From the IMG/VR virus record IMGVR_UViG_3300028762_000023, positions 1-44,073 of that record: 44,073 nt of DNA, one strand, 5' to 3'. This DNA comes from a virus. Within the stretch, counting starts at the first letter, position 1, and each line of letters opens with the position of its first letter. The notes beneath the pieces are model-generated. The model saw only the letters and a list, made by a program, of their open reading frames with translations. It was not told where the DNA came from and did not search any database. A program made the position numbers and the translations under genes. Of the stretch, positions 22,625 through 29,970 are shown one piece after another.

Positions 22625-23468
22625 CTGGGTCATCCATATCCAGGCCATCGATACGATGGACGCCACCAAAATCGATAATTTTGAAAAGCCGCCCCGGCGC
22701 TTGCATGGAGCCGCAACTTGTCCAGTATAGACGTTGGTTGTATTGACCAAGAACCATGTTCATGACGCCCTGACTATCAAAGGTGTTCCCCTGATCGTCA
22801 GATGTCTGAAGTTCAACGGTTGTATAGTTCTCATTGTCAACGTAGCCAAGGCTACCCGAAAGCAGAACTCCGAAGCATGGCGTGCTGTTCAAGCCGCGCA
22901 GCGGTATCTGTCCGTAGGTGATGCGTTGAAACGGCTGCTGCTGTTGAGCGATGCTGGCATCCGCAGCGTCATCAAGCGGATAGTCCGGATCAAGAAAATA
23001 CAACGTTCCGGTAGTATCGTCGCCGCATACGATATCAGAATTATACGTCGACGAAATCAAGTTGGCTTGGCTCCAGTTGAGGCCAAGGCGTGCCCGCCAC
23101 TGATCTGTGGACCCGCTGCCCCAGACATACCACTTGCCAGTCAGCAGGTCCAGCACGAGCGTCTGCTTGGTTGGAAGCTGAATGACGTAGTAGTCGTGGC
23201 CGTCGAGCGTAAACGTCCACGCCGCGATATACGGGCTGGCGGTGCGGCTCCGAACCACGGCCGTCAACTGAAGGTTCGATATCTTCATGTCAACTGACGT
23301 GCGGCGGTATGGGGCCGTCACCATCAGCCCGCTCATGTGCAGGTCGGTAGTAGGCTTGCGGTAGACCGCCGTAATTTCAAAGCTGGACACCCTGATGTCA
23401 GGAGTGATGCTATGAATGACAGCGGTGGCCAGAAGCCCACTGACTTCGATGTCAGGGGTCTGAGCCAT
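22599..23468 (-). CDS. Tail protein: four 18-residue repeats plus gp10-like C-terminal part
   Basis: 289 residues. Residues 6-77 are four tandem 18-residue units with consensus D-[ILM]-x-[VIM]-S-x-[LF]-x-x-T-A-[VP]. From about residue 83 the sequence (HDYYVIQLPTKQTLVLDLL, then TGKWYVWGS) reads like the C-terminal blades of P22 gp10-type tail hub / packaged-DNA-stabilisation proteins. The N-terminal blades seem to be encoded separately at 24552-26198. There is no Shine-Dalgarno; the ATG follows the upstream stop at once, so translation is probably coupled. The split-hub reading is inference. Confidence 0.65.
   Translation of the reverse strand: MAQTPDIEVSGLLATAVIHSITPDIRVSSFEITAVYRKPTTDLHMSGLMVTAPYRRTSVDMKISNLQLTAVVRSRTASPYIAAWTFTLDGHDYYVIQLPTKQTLVLDLLTGKWYVWGSGSTDQWRARLGLNWSQANLISSTYNSDIVCGDDTTGTLYFLDPDYPLDDAADASIAQQQQPFQRITYGQIPLRGLNSTPCFGVLLSGSLGYVDNENYTTVELQTSDDQGNTFDSQGVMNMVLGQYNQRLYWTSCGSMQAPGRLFKIIDFGGVHRIDGLDMDDPDVDPNATS
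23238..23453 (-). repeat. Four tandem 54-bp (18-aa) coding repeats
   Basis: Residues 6-23, 24-41, 42-59 and 60-77 of the tail protein begin DIEVSGLLATAV, DIRVSSFEITAV, DLHMSGLMVTAP and DMKISNLQLTAV. The protein repeat is clear while the DNA units have diverged, so the array is old and maintained by selection. Confidence 0.85.
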
Positions 23469-23470
23469 TA

Positions 23471-24541
23471 TTACAGAGTCCGATTCAGTGAAGCGTGAAC
23501 GGCATTGAGGGCGCCGGGCGTAAACGGTGCAGAGGTATGCGGGTCAACTTCGTACACGTCGGTGTAGAAGTTCTCCGACACAGTCATCGGCCGCGCAGCG
23601 GCGTGCGTCTCCGTGGCGTTGCTGATCAGTCCGCTTTGGAGCATACCGTCTCCACCGTCGGTCTTGATTCCCCGGTAGCGCAGTACGGCGCCCTGAACTG
23701 AGCTGGCGTCGACAGGCAAGCTGCTGAAGCTGAACTGGCACTCGCTCGGCAAAGTCGTGCCGTTCCAATGCGCGTCGATATACTCGGCATCGTTGGGCGG
23801 GTTGTTGCTGAGCACACTCCAGCCGTTGGCGCCCGTGCTGGTCCAGCCGCCCAAGGTTACATCGGCCACGGTCTCCAGGTCGATGCAGAGGCAGTTTCCC
23901 AGGAAGGTGTTGTTGTCCGTGCCGGTGCCATCCCAGAACACGACGTCCTTGTATCGCGGGTTGCTTTCGCCCAACGTGACTTGCTTGCCCAAGAACGCTA
24001 TACCGACTTCGGCGACTGGGTGATAGGCACCGCCACCGTCGTACCAGCCAGTGTTCAGTCCGGTGATGGACATAACAGGCTCGCCCTCGACCTGCATGTT
24101 GAACGTACCGGCGCCCGTGGTGCTGGACACGTACTCGATTTCCACGTGCCACCACGACCCAGCCGTTACGACTGGGGATACAGTCGACTGACCTCCGCCG
24201 CCTTGGCCGTTGTTCACAAAGACGAGGCGCCCGGTGGCGTCCGTGGTGACGTACGCCACGATGTTACCGTTGTTGTCCTGCCATCCGATTACGGGCGCGC
24301 CATCGCCGCCCACGAGGTTATCCATGATCACGCGGAACGCAATACCCTGCGTCGGCGTAGAGCGCGGCACAGGATAGCGGATCGACGGAATGCCGCCCAC
24401 ATGGTTGAACCCGAGCACGTTGTTGCCGGGTACGACTGGGTCGGCTACGATCACCGCCCCGTAGTTGTAGGTGTAGATCCCCTGCGTCAGCAGGCCAGCA
24501 TTCGTACCGTAGGAATTGAAGGTATCTGCGTGGTTGAGCAT
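23471..24541 (-). CDS. Lectin/LamG-like tail protein
   Basis: 356 residues, ATG 24541 with AAGGAGAG seven bases upstream. The sequence is beta-rich and acidic: GIAFRVIMDNLVGGDGAPVI, GRLVFVNNGQGGGG, and SWWHVEIEYVSSTTGAGTFN, the last like the strands of a concanavalin A-like (LamG) jelly roll. The C-terminus (SENFYTDVYEVDPHTSAPFT, then PGALNAVHASLNRTL) is of the kind that docks onto a phage tail. It probably binds host-surface glycans. It lies between the two genes that look like halves of a gp10-type hub. Confidence 0.7.
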   Translation of the reverse strand: MLNHADTFNSYGTNAGLLTQGIYTYNYGAVIVADPVVPGNNVLGFNHVGGIPSIRYPVPRSTPTQGIAFRVIMDNLVGGDGAPVIGWQDNNGNIVAYVTTDATGRLVFVNNGQGGGGQSTVSPVVTAGSWWHVEIEYVSSTTGAGTFNMQVEGEPVMSITGLNTGWYDGGGAYHPVAEVGIAFLGKQVTLGESNPRYKDVVFWDGTGTDNNTFLGNCLCIDLETVADVTLGGWTSTGANGWSVLSNNPPNDAEYIDAHWNGTTLPSECQFSFSSLPVDASSVQGAVLRYRGIKTDGGDGMLQSGLISNATETHAAARPMTVSENFYTDVYEVDPHTSAPFTPGALNAVHASLNRTL

Positions 24542-24551
24542 GGCGCTCTCC

Positions 24552-26198
24552 TTAGAGTGTGGCGTTAGCTATGCGGGTATTCATGTAGAGGATAGCCACG
24601 CGCAGGCGCTCCTCAATATCCGGCGTGGAAATGCGCTCCGGCTGCGCCGTCGATATTCCGAATACGCCGCCGTCTTGATCAACGACGATAGCCTTGTCCT
24701 TGATGTGAACCGCGCTGCCCTGCATGATGCCACGGTCAATCGTGATGCCCTTAATGGGCTGCATGGGGGCGTTGGGATCGGCCGACGTAAACCAGACTTC
24801 GATCGTGTCTTGGCCGCAGAGCCAATACTGGTCGTTGAAAATCATGATGTCGTTGATGCCGTCGGGGCTGCGCTCAGCCGTGGCGTAATCCAACGGATCA
24901 ATCGTAGTATAGCCCGGCTCTATCCAGTAGAATTGGCCGTTGATAACGTCGGTGCCATCCGGTACGGGCAGCACGATGATATACGAGTTGACGTATCCAA
25001 CGCCATAGACACCGACGCCGTTGGGAACTGCGACCGGCGTGCAGGATGGCGTGCCGCCCCCGTCAAGATGAGTATCAAGGAACGCCAGATGGCCAGAGCC
25101 GCCCGTCGCCGTCACATAGCCGTTTCCGGTAGCTCCGGGTGTTTGCGCGTGAACATAGAGGCCTGTGCTGATATTCTGGTAGGCCGTGATAATAGCATTC
25201 GGCAACGTAAGCCCCGACGAATAATCAGCGCCGGGCGTGCCTGTAGCGTTAATCGCAAGCATCAGCTCATCCAACGCCTGCGCAGCGGTGCCGGGGTTGA
25301 ACACGATCCATGGGAACAGCACTGACCCGTCGGGAGCGCTCGTGCTGGTCGTACTCGTTGTCGTCGTGCCTCCGGCTGGCGGCGCGTTGGTATCGCTATA
25401 CGTGTAGACTTCGTTGTCAGTCTCGACCATCGTCCACGTTGCTGGCGTCGTGGTGGTGGTGGTGTTCGTTACGACCGTGGAGCCGTCGGCGTTGGTCGTA
25501 GTGGAGTTTGTCTCGGTCGTAACCGCCGCGCCCCCGGTACCTGCGGGTGGGCTGGTGTTGACAGTCGTCGTGACAGTATTGGTCGTCTGCACCGTTACGA
25601 ATGTCACGGCGTTGTAAGTATAGCTGACCGTCGTCGTTACGTCGACAGTCGTGTTATACGGCGTGTCGACAACGTCGTTATCGGTGGGTAGACCAGACGT
25701 CACATTGCTGAATGTGTAGAACACCGCGTCAAGCTGCACCGTGTCCTGATTAACAGGCGCAAGGCCAGCGGGCGCGTGAAGCTGGCCCTTGGCAAACCCC
25801 TGATCGGTATAAACGCGCAGAGTCTGCCCATCGGCGATATAGAGGTACGGCGGAATCGTTCCTACACTGCCGGTGCAAGCCATCTTTACAAGCGCGCCGT
25901 TGTTCGCGCCAAAGAAGTTATCGTCCACGACCGTATTGGTGCCGTCGGCGTGAATGCGATAGAGTACCTGCCCGCTCATGACAAACAGGTCGCCGCTGAA
26001 AGCGCCCGGCTGGCTGAACATACCCCGGATCGGGCCGGTGCCGACAATCTGCCAGCGCCGCATCCCGGGTCGGGCGGTCAGCGCAAGATCCCCGTCGGAC
26101 AGCGTCGGGTTCGGTTCCACGAACCTGTTGCGCATAATGATATCGGGCTCGTCCGCAACTCGGCGGCGGCGGTCGCTAAAGGCAAGTGGTATCTTCAT
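24552..26198 (-). CDS. Tail hub / packaged-DNA stabilisation protein (P22 gp10-like, N-terminal part)
   Basis: 548 residues. The N-terminus (RNRFVEPNPTLSDGDLALTA, then RPGMRRW) and the repeated blades (LFVMSGQVLYRIHADG, YLYIADGQTLRVYTDQG, DQYWLCGQDTIEVWF, IVVDQDGGVFGI) match the beta-propeller pattern of gp10-like hub proteins. A Thr/Val-rich insertion (about residues 180-285, long runs of TTT/TTV) interrupts the propeller. The protein stops soon after an ERISTPDIEERL segment, where homologues continue into further blades; those appear at 22599-23468. Probable role: closing the head-tail channel after packaging. Confidence 0.72.
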   Translation of the reverse strand: MKIPLAFSDRRRRVADEPDIIMRNRFVEPNPTLSDGDLALTARPGMRRWQIVGTGPIRGMFSQPGAFSGDLFVMSGQVLYRIHADGTNTVVDDNFFGANNGALVKMACTGSVGTIPPYLYIADGQTLRVYTDQGFAKGQLHAPAGLAPVNQDTVQLDAVFYTFSNVTSGLPTDNDVVDTPYNTTVDVTTTVSYTYNAVTFVTVQTTNTVTTTVNTSPPAGTGGAAVTTETNSTTTNADGSTVVTNTTTTTTPATWTMVETDNEVYTYSDTNAPPAGGTTTTSTTSTSAPDGSVLFPWIVFNPGTAAQALDELMLAINATGTPGADYSSGLTLPNAIITAYQNISTGLYVHAQTPGATGNGYVTATGGSGHLAFLDTHLDGGGTPSCTPVAVPNGVGVYGVGYVNSYIIVLPVPDGTDVINGQFYWIEPGYTTIDPLDYATAERSPDGINDIMIFNDQYWLCGQDTIEVWFTSADPNAPMQPIKGITIDRGIMQGSAVHIKDKAIVVDQDGGVFGISTAQPERISTPDIEERLRVAILYMNTRIANATL

Positions 26199-26204
26199 GA
26201 GTGC

Positions 26205-26963
26205 TTACCCCATCCACCGCGCGCGCCCGCGCACCGCCCGCGTGGGCCATCCATACGTCCGGAAGCGCCCGTAACCTTGCGTAACCGCCAGCACGCCGTC
26301 ATCACACGGCATAGAGATCTTCTGGCGGTAGCGGCTGCGCAGCTTGCCCAGCACCCGCTGCATCTGCTCCTGCGTGCTGGGGTCCATGGCCCGGCCATAG
26401 CGCGGGTTGAGGCGCATCGCCAGATACGTGATAAAGTAGTCATCAAACTCTGGCGGAAACGGAAACTCCGCCGTGGGGTCCGTTATCGGCCCGAGCAGAA
26501 CCCACTGGCCAAGATCAGCGCGATAGAACCATGCGTACTCGCCTGTCGTGTTGATCGTAATCTCTATCTGACCTTCGATGGCCCGCGTGTGCGCGTTAAG
26601 CGTGATCGGTGCGGTTGGCAGAAGCCCTTGCGGGTCTACCAGCAGAATGCGAGCGCCGTCCGTGGGCTCGTGCGGCATCCACAGCGTCTGCGGAATATCT
26701 ATGCACAGAACAAGACGAATGTTGGAATCAAGACGTACCCAATCATCCGAACACCAGTTCGGTATGAGGTCCCAGTCTTGTTGGTATCCTACCGGCCAAT
26801 CGACCAGCGGGTTACCGACTTCGTAGCCATAAGTGGCCGACACCATTCGATTGACGAGCGTCAATGCCTCCGCTATTTGATTGGCGTTGGGGGTCGGCGA
26901 TGCCAGCGAGGTTACGTTCGACTCGCGGTATGCGCCGGTGATGATGTCGGACACTAGGCTCAT
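26205..26963 (-). CDS. Head-to-tail adaptor (P22 gp4-like tail accessory factor)
   Basis: 252 residues, ATG 26963 with AAGGAA about 9 bases upstream. The N-terminus (IITGAYRESNVTSLASPTP, then NQIAEALTLVNRMV) and the helical EFPFPPEFDDYFITYLAMRL segment, followed by NPRYGR, match the gp4-like adaptor fold that binds the portal. It lies in the expected order between coat and hub genes. An extended C-terminus is Arg/Gly-rich. It would form a dodecameric ring extending the portal channel. Confidence 0.78.
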   Translation of the reverse strand: MSLVSDIITGAYRESNVTSLASPTPNANQIAEALTLVNRMVSATYGYEVGNPLVDWPVGYQQDWDLIPNWCSDDWVRLDSNIRLVLCIDIPQTLWMPHEPTDGARILLVDPQGLLPTAPITLNAHTRAIEGQIEITINTTGEYAWFYRADLGQWVLLGPITDPTAEFPFPPEFDDYFITYLAMRLNPRYGRAMDPSTQEQMQRVLGKLRSRYRQKISMPCDDGVLAVTQGYGRFRTYGWPTRAVRGRARWMG

Positions 26964-26969
26964 GTGACG

Positions 26970-27362
26970 TTATTCCTTGTTCGGCCCTGCGCTACCAGCG
27001 GCCACGATTGTCTGAGCCAACTTGAGTTTCGGCCAGCCCGAGGAAAACTCGATGGTGGCGTCTTCCTCCTGAAGTTCTTTCAGGTGGTTGAGCAAGTCGA
27101 CCTGCGAATACATTTCCGACAGAATCTTTGCGGCCTTGTTCGGGTCCGATGTCACGATCGTTTCACCGTCAAGGATGGCACCCTTGGCCCCCTTGGCCAG
27201 CTTGCTCGGGTGGTTGACCCAGCCCTCGGGGACCTCTTCGAGCGAGTGGAAGGTTGCCGACTGATTGCCGGGGCCGTAGTAGACAGCGGGCCACTCGTTG
27301 TATTCGTGTTCGATGGGGCGAACGAAGCCCGCAGCCATCGAGTGATTGGTCAGCACGGTCAT
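26970..27362 (-). CDS. Hypothetical virion-module protein
   Basis: 130 residues from ATG 27362, which has GTGGAGAA seven bases upstream (a five-codon longer reading lacks such a site). The N-terminal part includes EYNEWPAVYYGPGNQSATFH and EVPEGWVNHP; the C-terminal part is helical (EMYSQVDLLNHLKELQ). Similar sized proteins follow the coat gene in P22-like and related phages. No enzymatic motif; a head completion or decoration role is possible. A hairpin precedes it at 27381-27405. Confidence 0.7.
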   Translation of the reverse strand: MTVLTNHSMAAGFVRPIEHEYNEWPAVYYGPGNQSATFHSLEEVPEGWVNHPSKLAKGAKGAILDGETIVTSDPNKAAKILSEMYSQVDLLNHLKELQEEDATIEFSSGWPKLKLAQTIVAAGSAGPNKE

Positions 27363-27380
27363 CGATATTCTCCACAAGGT

Positions 27381-27405
27381 GGACCCCGGTGATTAGCCGG
27401 GGTCC
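27381..27405 (-). terminator. Hairpin between small virion gene and 26970-27362
   Basis: GGACCCCGG (27381-27389) and CCGGGGTCC (27397-27405) form a perfect 9-bp stem with a 7-nt loop. On the minus strand it lies after the 27427-27624 stop. It lacks a T-tract, so it may be a partial terminator or an mRNA-stabilising hairpin. Confidence 0.55.
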
Positions 27406-27426
27406 GGGTTGGAAGCAGCCGTAGAA

Positions 27427-27624
27427 TTACGCCTGCATCAGTCCGACGGACACGAGGCCAGCGATCATCGCGTTGATCACAACGGCGTCGGAACCAGCGG
27501 CGGTGCCTGCAAACGGAATCTGGTTGTTCGGCTGCAGGATCTTGGGGCCGGTACCGTCATCAACGGACGGAGTGGGTACGGGCGTCAGGACATTTTCGTT
27601 GACCTGACCGGTGACATCTGCCAT
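27427..27624 (-). CDS. Small virion-module protein, 65 aa
   Basis: 65 residues, ATG 27624 with AAGGAAG seven bases upstream. The N-terminus is polar and Pro/Asn-rich; the C-terminus is a small hydrophobic helix (AVVINAMIAGLVSVGLMQA). It stands alone between two hairpins just after the coat gene, suggesting independently tuned expression. Possible minor capsid or decoration protein; not recognised. Confidence 0.65.
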   Translation of the reverse strand: MADVTGQVNENVLTPVPTPSVDDGTGPKILQPNNQIPFAGTAAGSDAVVINAMIAGLVSVGLMQA

Positions 27625-27640
27625 AGCGAGACTTCCTTCT

Positions 27641-27673
27641 TGAAAACTAGGGTGGGCCGAAACCCCACCCTAG
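27641..27673 (-). terminator. Rho-independent terminator downstream of coat gene
   Basis: On the minus strand CTAGGGTGGG (27673-27664) and CCCACCCTAG (27656-27647) form a perfect 10-bp stem with a 7-nt loop, followed directly by TTTTCA. It lies just after the major capsid stop codon and could cap the high-abundance capsid transcript. Confidence 0.82.
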
Positions 27674-27691
27674 AGAGCCGGCGTCCAGTGA

Positions 27692-28921
27692 TTACTGGCC
27701 GCTGATACGGGTGCCGAGGCGGCGATCGATGTTCTTCACGCCGTACAGAACGTCCCACCGGTGAAGGTGAGTATCGTTCGTGCCGTCCGACGTGCGCCAG
27801 TAGCGGATCGAGACCCCGGTTTCCGGATCGGTCGCGTACGACGCTTCTCCGGTATAGGGGACGGTCAGCTTGGCGAACACCAGCGCGATGGCCGACTTGT
27901 GGAAGACCGCGTTCTGACGGAAGCTGCCATTGGCCGCGCCCAGGAACGTGACTGCCGCATTGTTGGCCGGGGCCGAGTCGACCGTTTGGAAAGCGCCCGA
28001 AACGATGATCGGGTTGGCGATCTGCAGAGTAACGGTACCGCCACCGGCGACCACCGCGTCTGCAAGGTTGACGAACTGCGCCGGACCATAGGCCACCTTC
28101 GTACGCGGATTGACCGCGTTGACGTTCGCGACGGTGAAGACTTCACCGGCGCGAATCGTCTGGCCAGCCGTCAGGCCGCTCAGGTTCAGAGGCTGACTGT
28201 AGTCGCTCTGGTTGACCTGAGTGTACGAGACGTTCTGGCCTGCGCCTGCAATCTGCCCAGCGCCGGACACGGTACGAGTACCGGTCTGGAGCGCGATGAC
28301 CGACTGCGTCTTGTAGGGCTGCACATCACCGATGATGGGGATCTGCGCCTTCTCGATAGCAGTCTTGGCAAGGTCGCCCTGACCGGCGTAGAGGCCGGTG
28401 AAGCTGCCCGCCAGCTTGTAGTGATCCTGCGGCGACAGGACACCGTTGCGGTCATCCGACGGCACGCCCATGAGATCAAGCTGCTCGGGGGCGTAGAAGA
28501 AGTCGGTCGGCGAGGCAATCAGATTGCCAGGAGTGCCCACCCAGGACGGGAATTCCAGGGTCATGGCCATCAGGTCGGAGTCGATGGTCTGCGCAAGCTG
28601 AGCGGCCTGCGCCTGCATGACAGCGTTCTTCAGCAGGTCGGTCACCGTCAAGGTGTCTTCCAGCGAGGAGAACGAGATATCGATACCGCGCTGCCGGTTC
28701 ATGGTGATCGGCACTTCGCCTTCGGTCACGGCCTGGACCTGAGCGACGTTGCCTTCACGTACGATGAATTCGGGCGGGCGCTTCACGTAGACGGTCTGGC
28801 CAACCTTTTTGAAGACGTCGTTGAACTGCGTCGTGACGAGTTTGCCCATCACGAGGTTGTTCTTGAGCAGCTTCAGCATGGTATTGGCGTAGACCTTTGG
28901 GGTCAACAGCGTATTGGACAT
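27692..28921 (-). CDS. Major capsid protein (P22 coat-like)
   Basis: 409 residues, ATG 28921 with AGGAGAG seven bases upstream. The sequence MSNTLLTPKVYANTMLKLLK, then FKKVGQTVYVKRPPEFIV and DISFSSLEDTLTVTDLL near the N-terminus, is characteristic of P22 gp5-type coat proteins of the HK97 fold. Gly/Ala/Val-rich beta segments follow. It builds the icosahedral head around the scaffold protein encoded just upstream. A strong terminator follows the gene, consistent with a discrete abundant mRNA. Confidence 0.92.
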   Translation of the reverse strand: MSNTLLTPKVYANTMLKLLKNNLVMGKLVTTQFNDVFKKVGQTVYVKRPPEFIVREGNVAQVQAVTEGEVPITMNRQRGIDISFSSLEDTLTVTDLLKNAVMQAQAAQLAQTIDSDLMAMTLEFPSWVGTPGNLIASPTDFFYAPEQLDLMGVPSDDRNGVLSPQDHYKLAGSFTGLYAGQGDLAKTAIEKAQIPIIGDVQPYKTQSVIALQTGTRTVSGAGQIAGAGQNVSYTQVNQSDYSQPLNLSGLTAGQTIRAGEVFTVANVNAVNPRTKVAYGPAQFVNLADAVVAGGGTVTLQIANPIIVSGAFQTVDSAPANNAAVTFLGAANGSFRQNAVFHKSAIALVFAKLTVPYTGEASYATDPETGVSIRYWRTSDGTNDTHLHRWDVLYGVKNIDRRLGTRISGQ

Positions 28922-28951
28922 TGGGAACTCTCCTGAAGGAGTTGGGACGGA

Positions 28952-29968
28952 TTAACGACGCTTCTTGGTCAGCACCGCGTCCGCCATACCCTCAAAAGCA
29001 GAGAAGTCGTCGGTGTCGGGGGCAGTACCAAACTGACCTCCGGCTCCACGACTGCGCGCTTCTGGCGGCGGCGGGGCTTTGCTGACAACTTTCTGCGCGG
29101 GAGCGGGCGCTGCCTTGGCGCTACGCTCTGCAAGGATCCGGCCCTCCAGCCGTCCGAACTCCCGTGCTTGTTCGAGCGGGTGCATGTCTGCAATCCGCTT
29201 CGACTCAAGTGGGTTTGAGGCCAAGTGATAGGCAATGTCGGGACCAACGTCCGACTCCTTGATGCCCAGCGACATCAGGGGTGTGCAGGCCCAGTCGCCG
29301 CGATTCGCAGATTCCACGACCTTCTGCTGGAAGTCGGGGAAGCGTTCAATCACGCCGGGGGCCGTCACAGCCGTTTTCCACTTGGTTTCCACCAGTTCGA
29401 TCTCACGAGCCTGCTCCTGTTGAGCCTGCTGCGCTTTGAACTCCTGGCGGGCCTCGTGCCGCGCAAGATCGGCGATGAACTTGGCGTCAGCCTCGCCGAA
29501 GGGGTAGTCGTCGGGATTGGGCGGAACATCCTCGGCGACTGCGGGTGCCTCGCCGTCGGCCTTGGCCGGTGGCGGGGTCTTTGCTTGACGCAGTTCTTCA
29601 AGCTGGGCTTTGAGACTGGCGATCTCATCGTCCACCTTGGTCTGACGCTGCGCTGCGTCGCCATCTTTGCCTTCGGCAGACCCGCCCTCATCCGCAGGTT
29701 CAGGAGGATTCCCTGCGGGTTTGTCGCCTGCCTTCGGTTCCGGGGTAGCGCCCCCGCTATTCAGGTCGTCTTGGGGCTCGCCCGCAAGACTGGCCTCGAA
29801 TGCTGCGAAATCATCTCCACCGGCCAGCGCCGATACATCGGGCGTTGCTGGCGTGGGGTCGGCTGGCGACGCGACTGCGGCGGCGAGGTGTCCCTCGCCG
29901 TCACGCAGCAAGCGTCCGAGCCGGAACTCGTTTCTGGTAAGACTTGCCGGACCAAAGAACTTGCGCAT
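28952..29968 (-). CDS. Scaffolding protein
   Basis: 338 residues, ATG 29968 with AAAGG about 8 bases upstream. It is highly acidic with Pro/Ala/Gly-rich disordered regions (residues 30-110 and 275-320) and a central charged coiled coil (EFKAQQAQQEQAREIELVE). The C-terminus ends in basic residues (TKKRR), like the coat-binding helix-turn-helix tail of P22 gp8. Its position between portal and coat supports the assignment. It templates procapsid assembly and leaves before DNA packaging. Confidence 0.82.
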   Translation of the reverse strand: MRKFFGPASLTRNEFRLGRLLRDGEGHLAAAVASPADPTPATPDVSALAGGDDFAAFEASLAGEPQDDLNSGGATPEPKAGDKPAGNPPEPADEGGSAEGKDGDAAQRQTKVDDEIASLKAQLEELRQAKTPPPAKADGEAPAVAEDVPPNPDDYPFGEADAKFIADLARHEARQEFKAQQAQQEQAREIELVETKWKTAVTAPGVIERFPDFQQKVVESANRGDWACTPLMSLGIKESDVGPDIAYHLASNPLESKRIADMHPLEQAREFGRLEGRILAERSAKAAPAPAQKVVSKAPPPPEARSRGAGGQFGTAPDTDDFSAFEGMADAVLTKKRR

Positions 29969-29970
29969 GA

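Noticed and set aside
27761-28936. 391-codon open frame on the plus strand
   Set aside because: Antisense to the coat gene; Arg/Gly/Val-rich shadow with no start signal.
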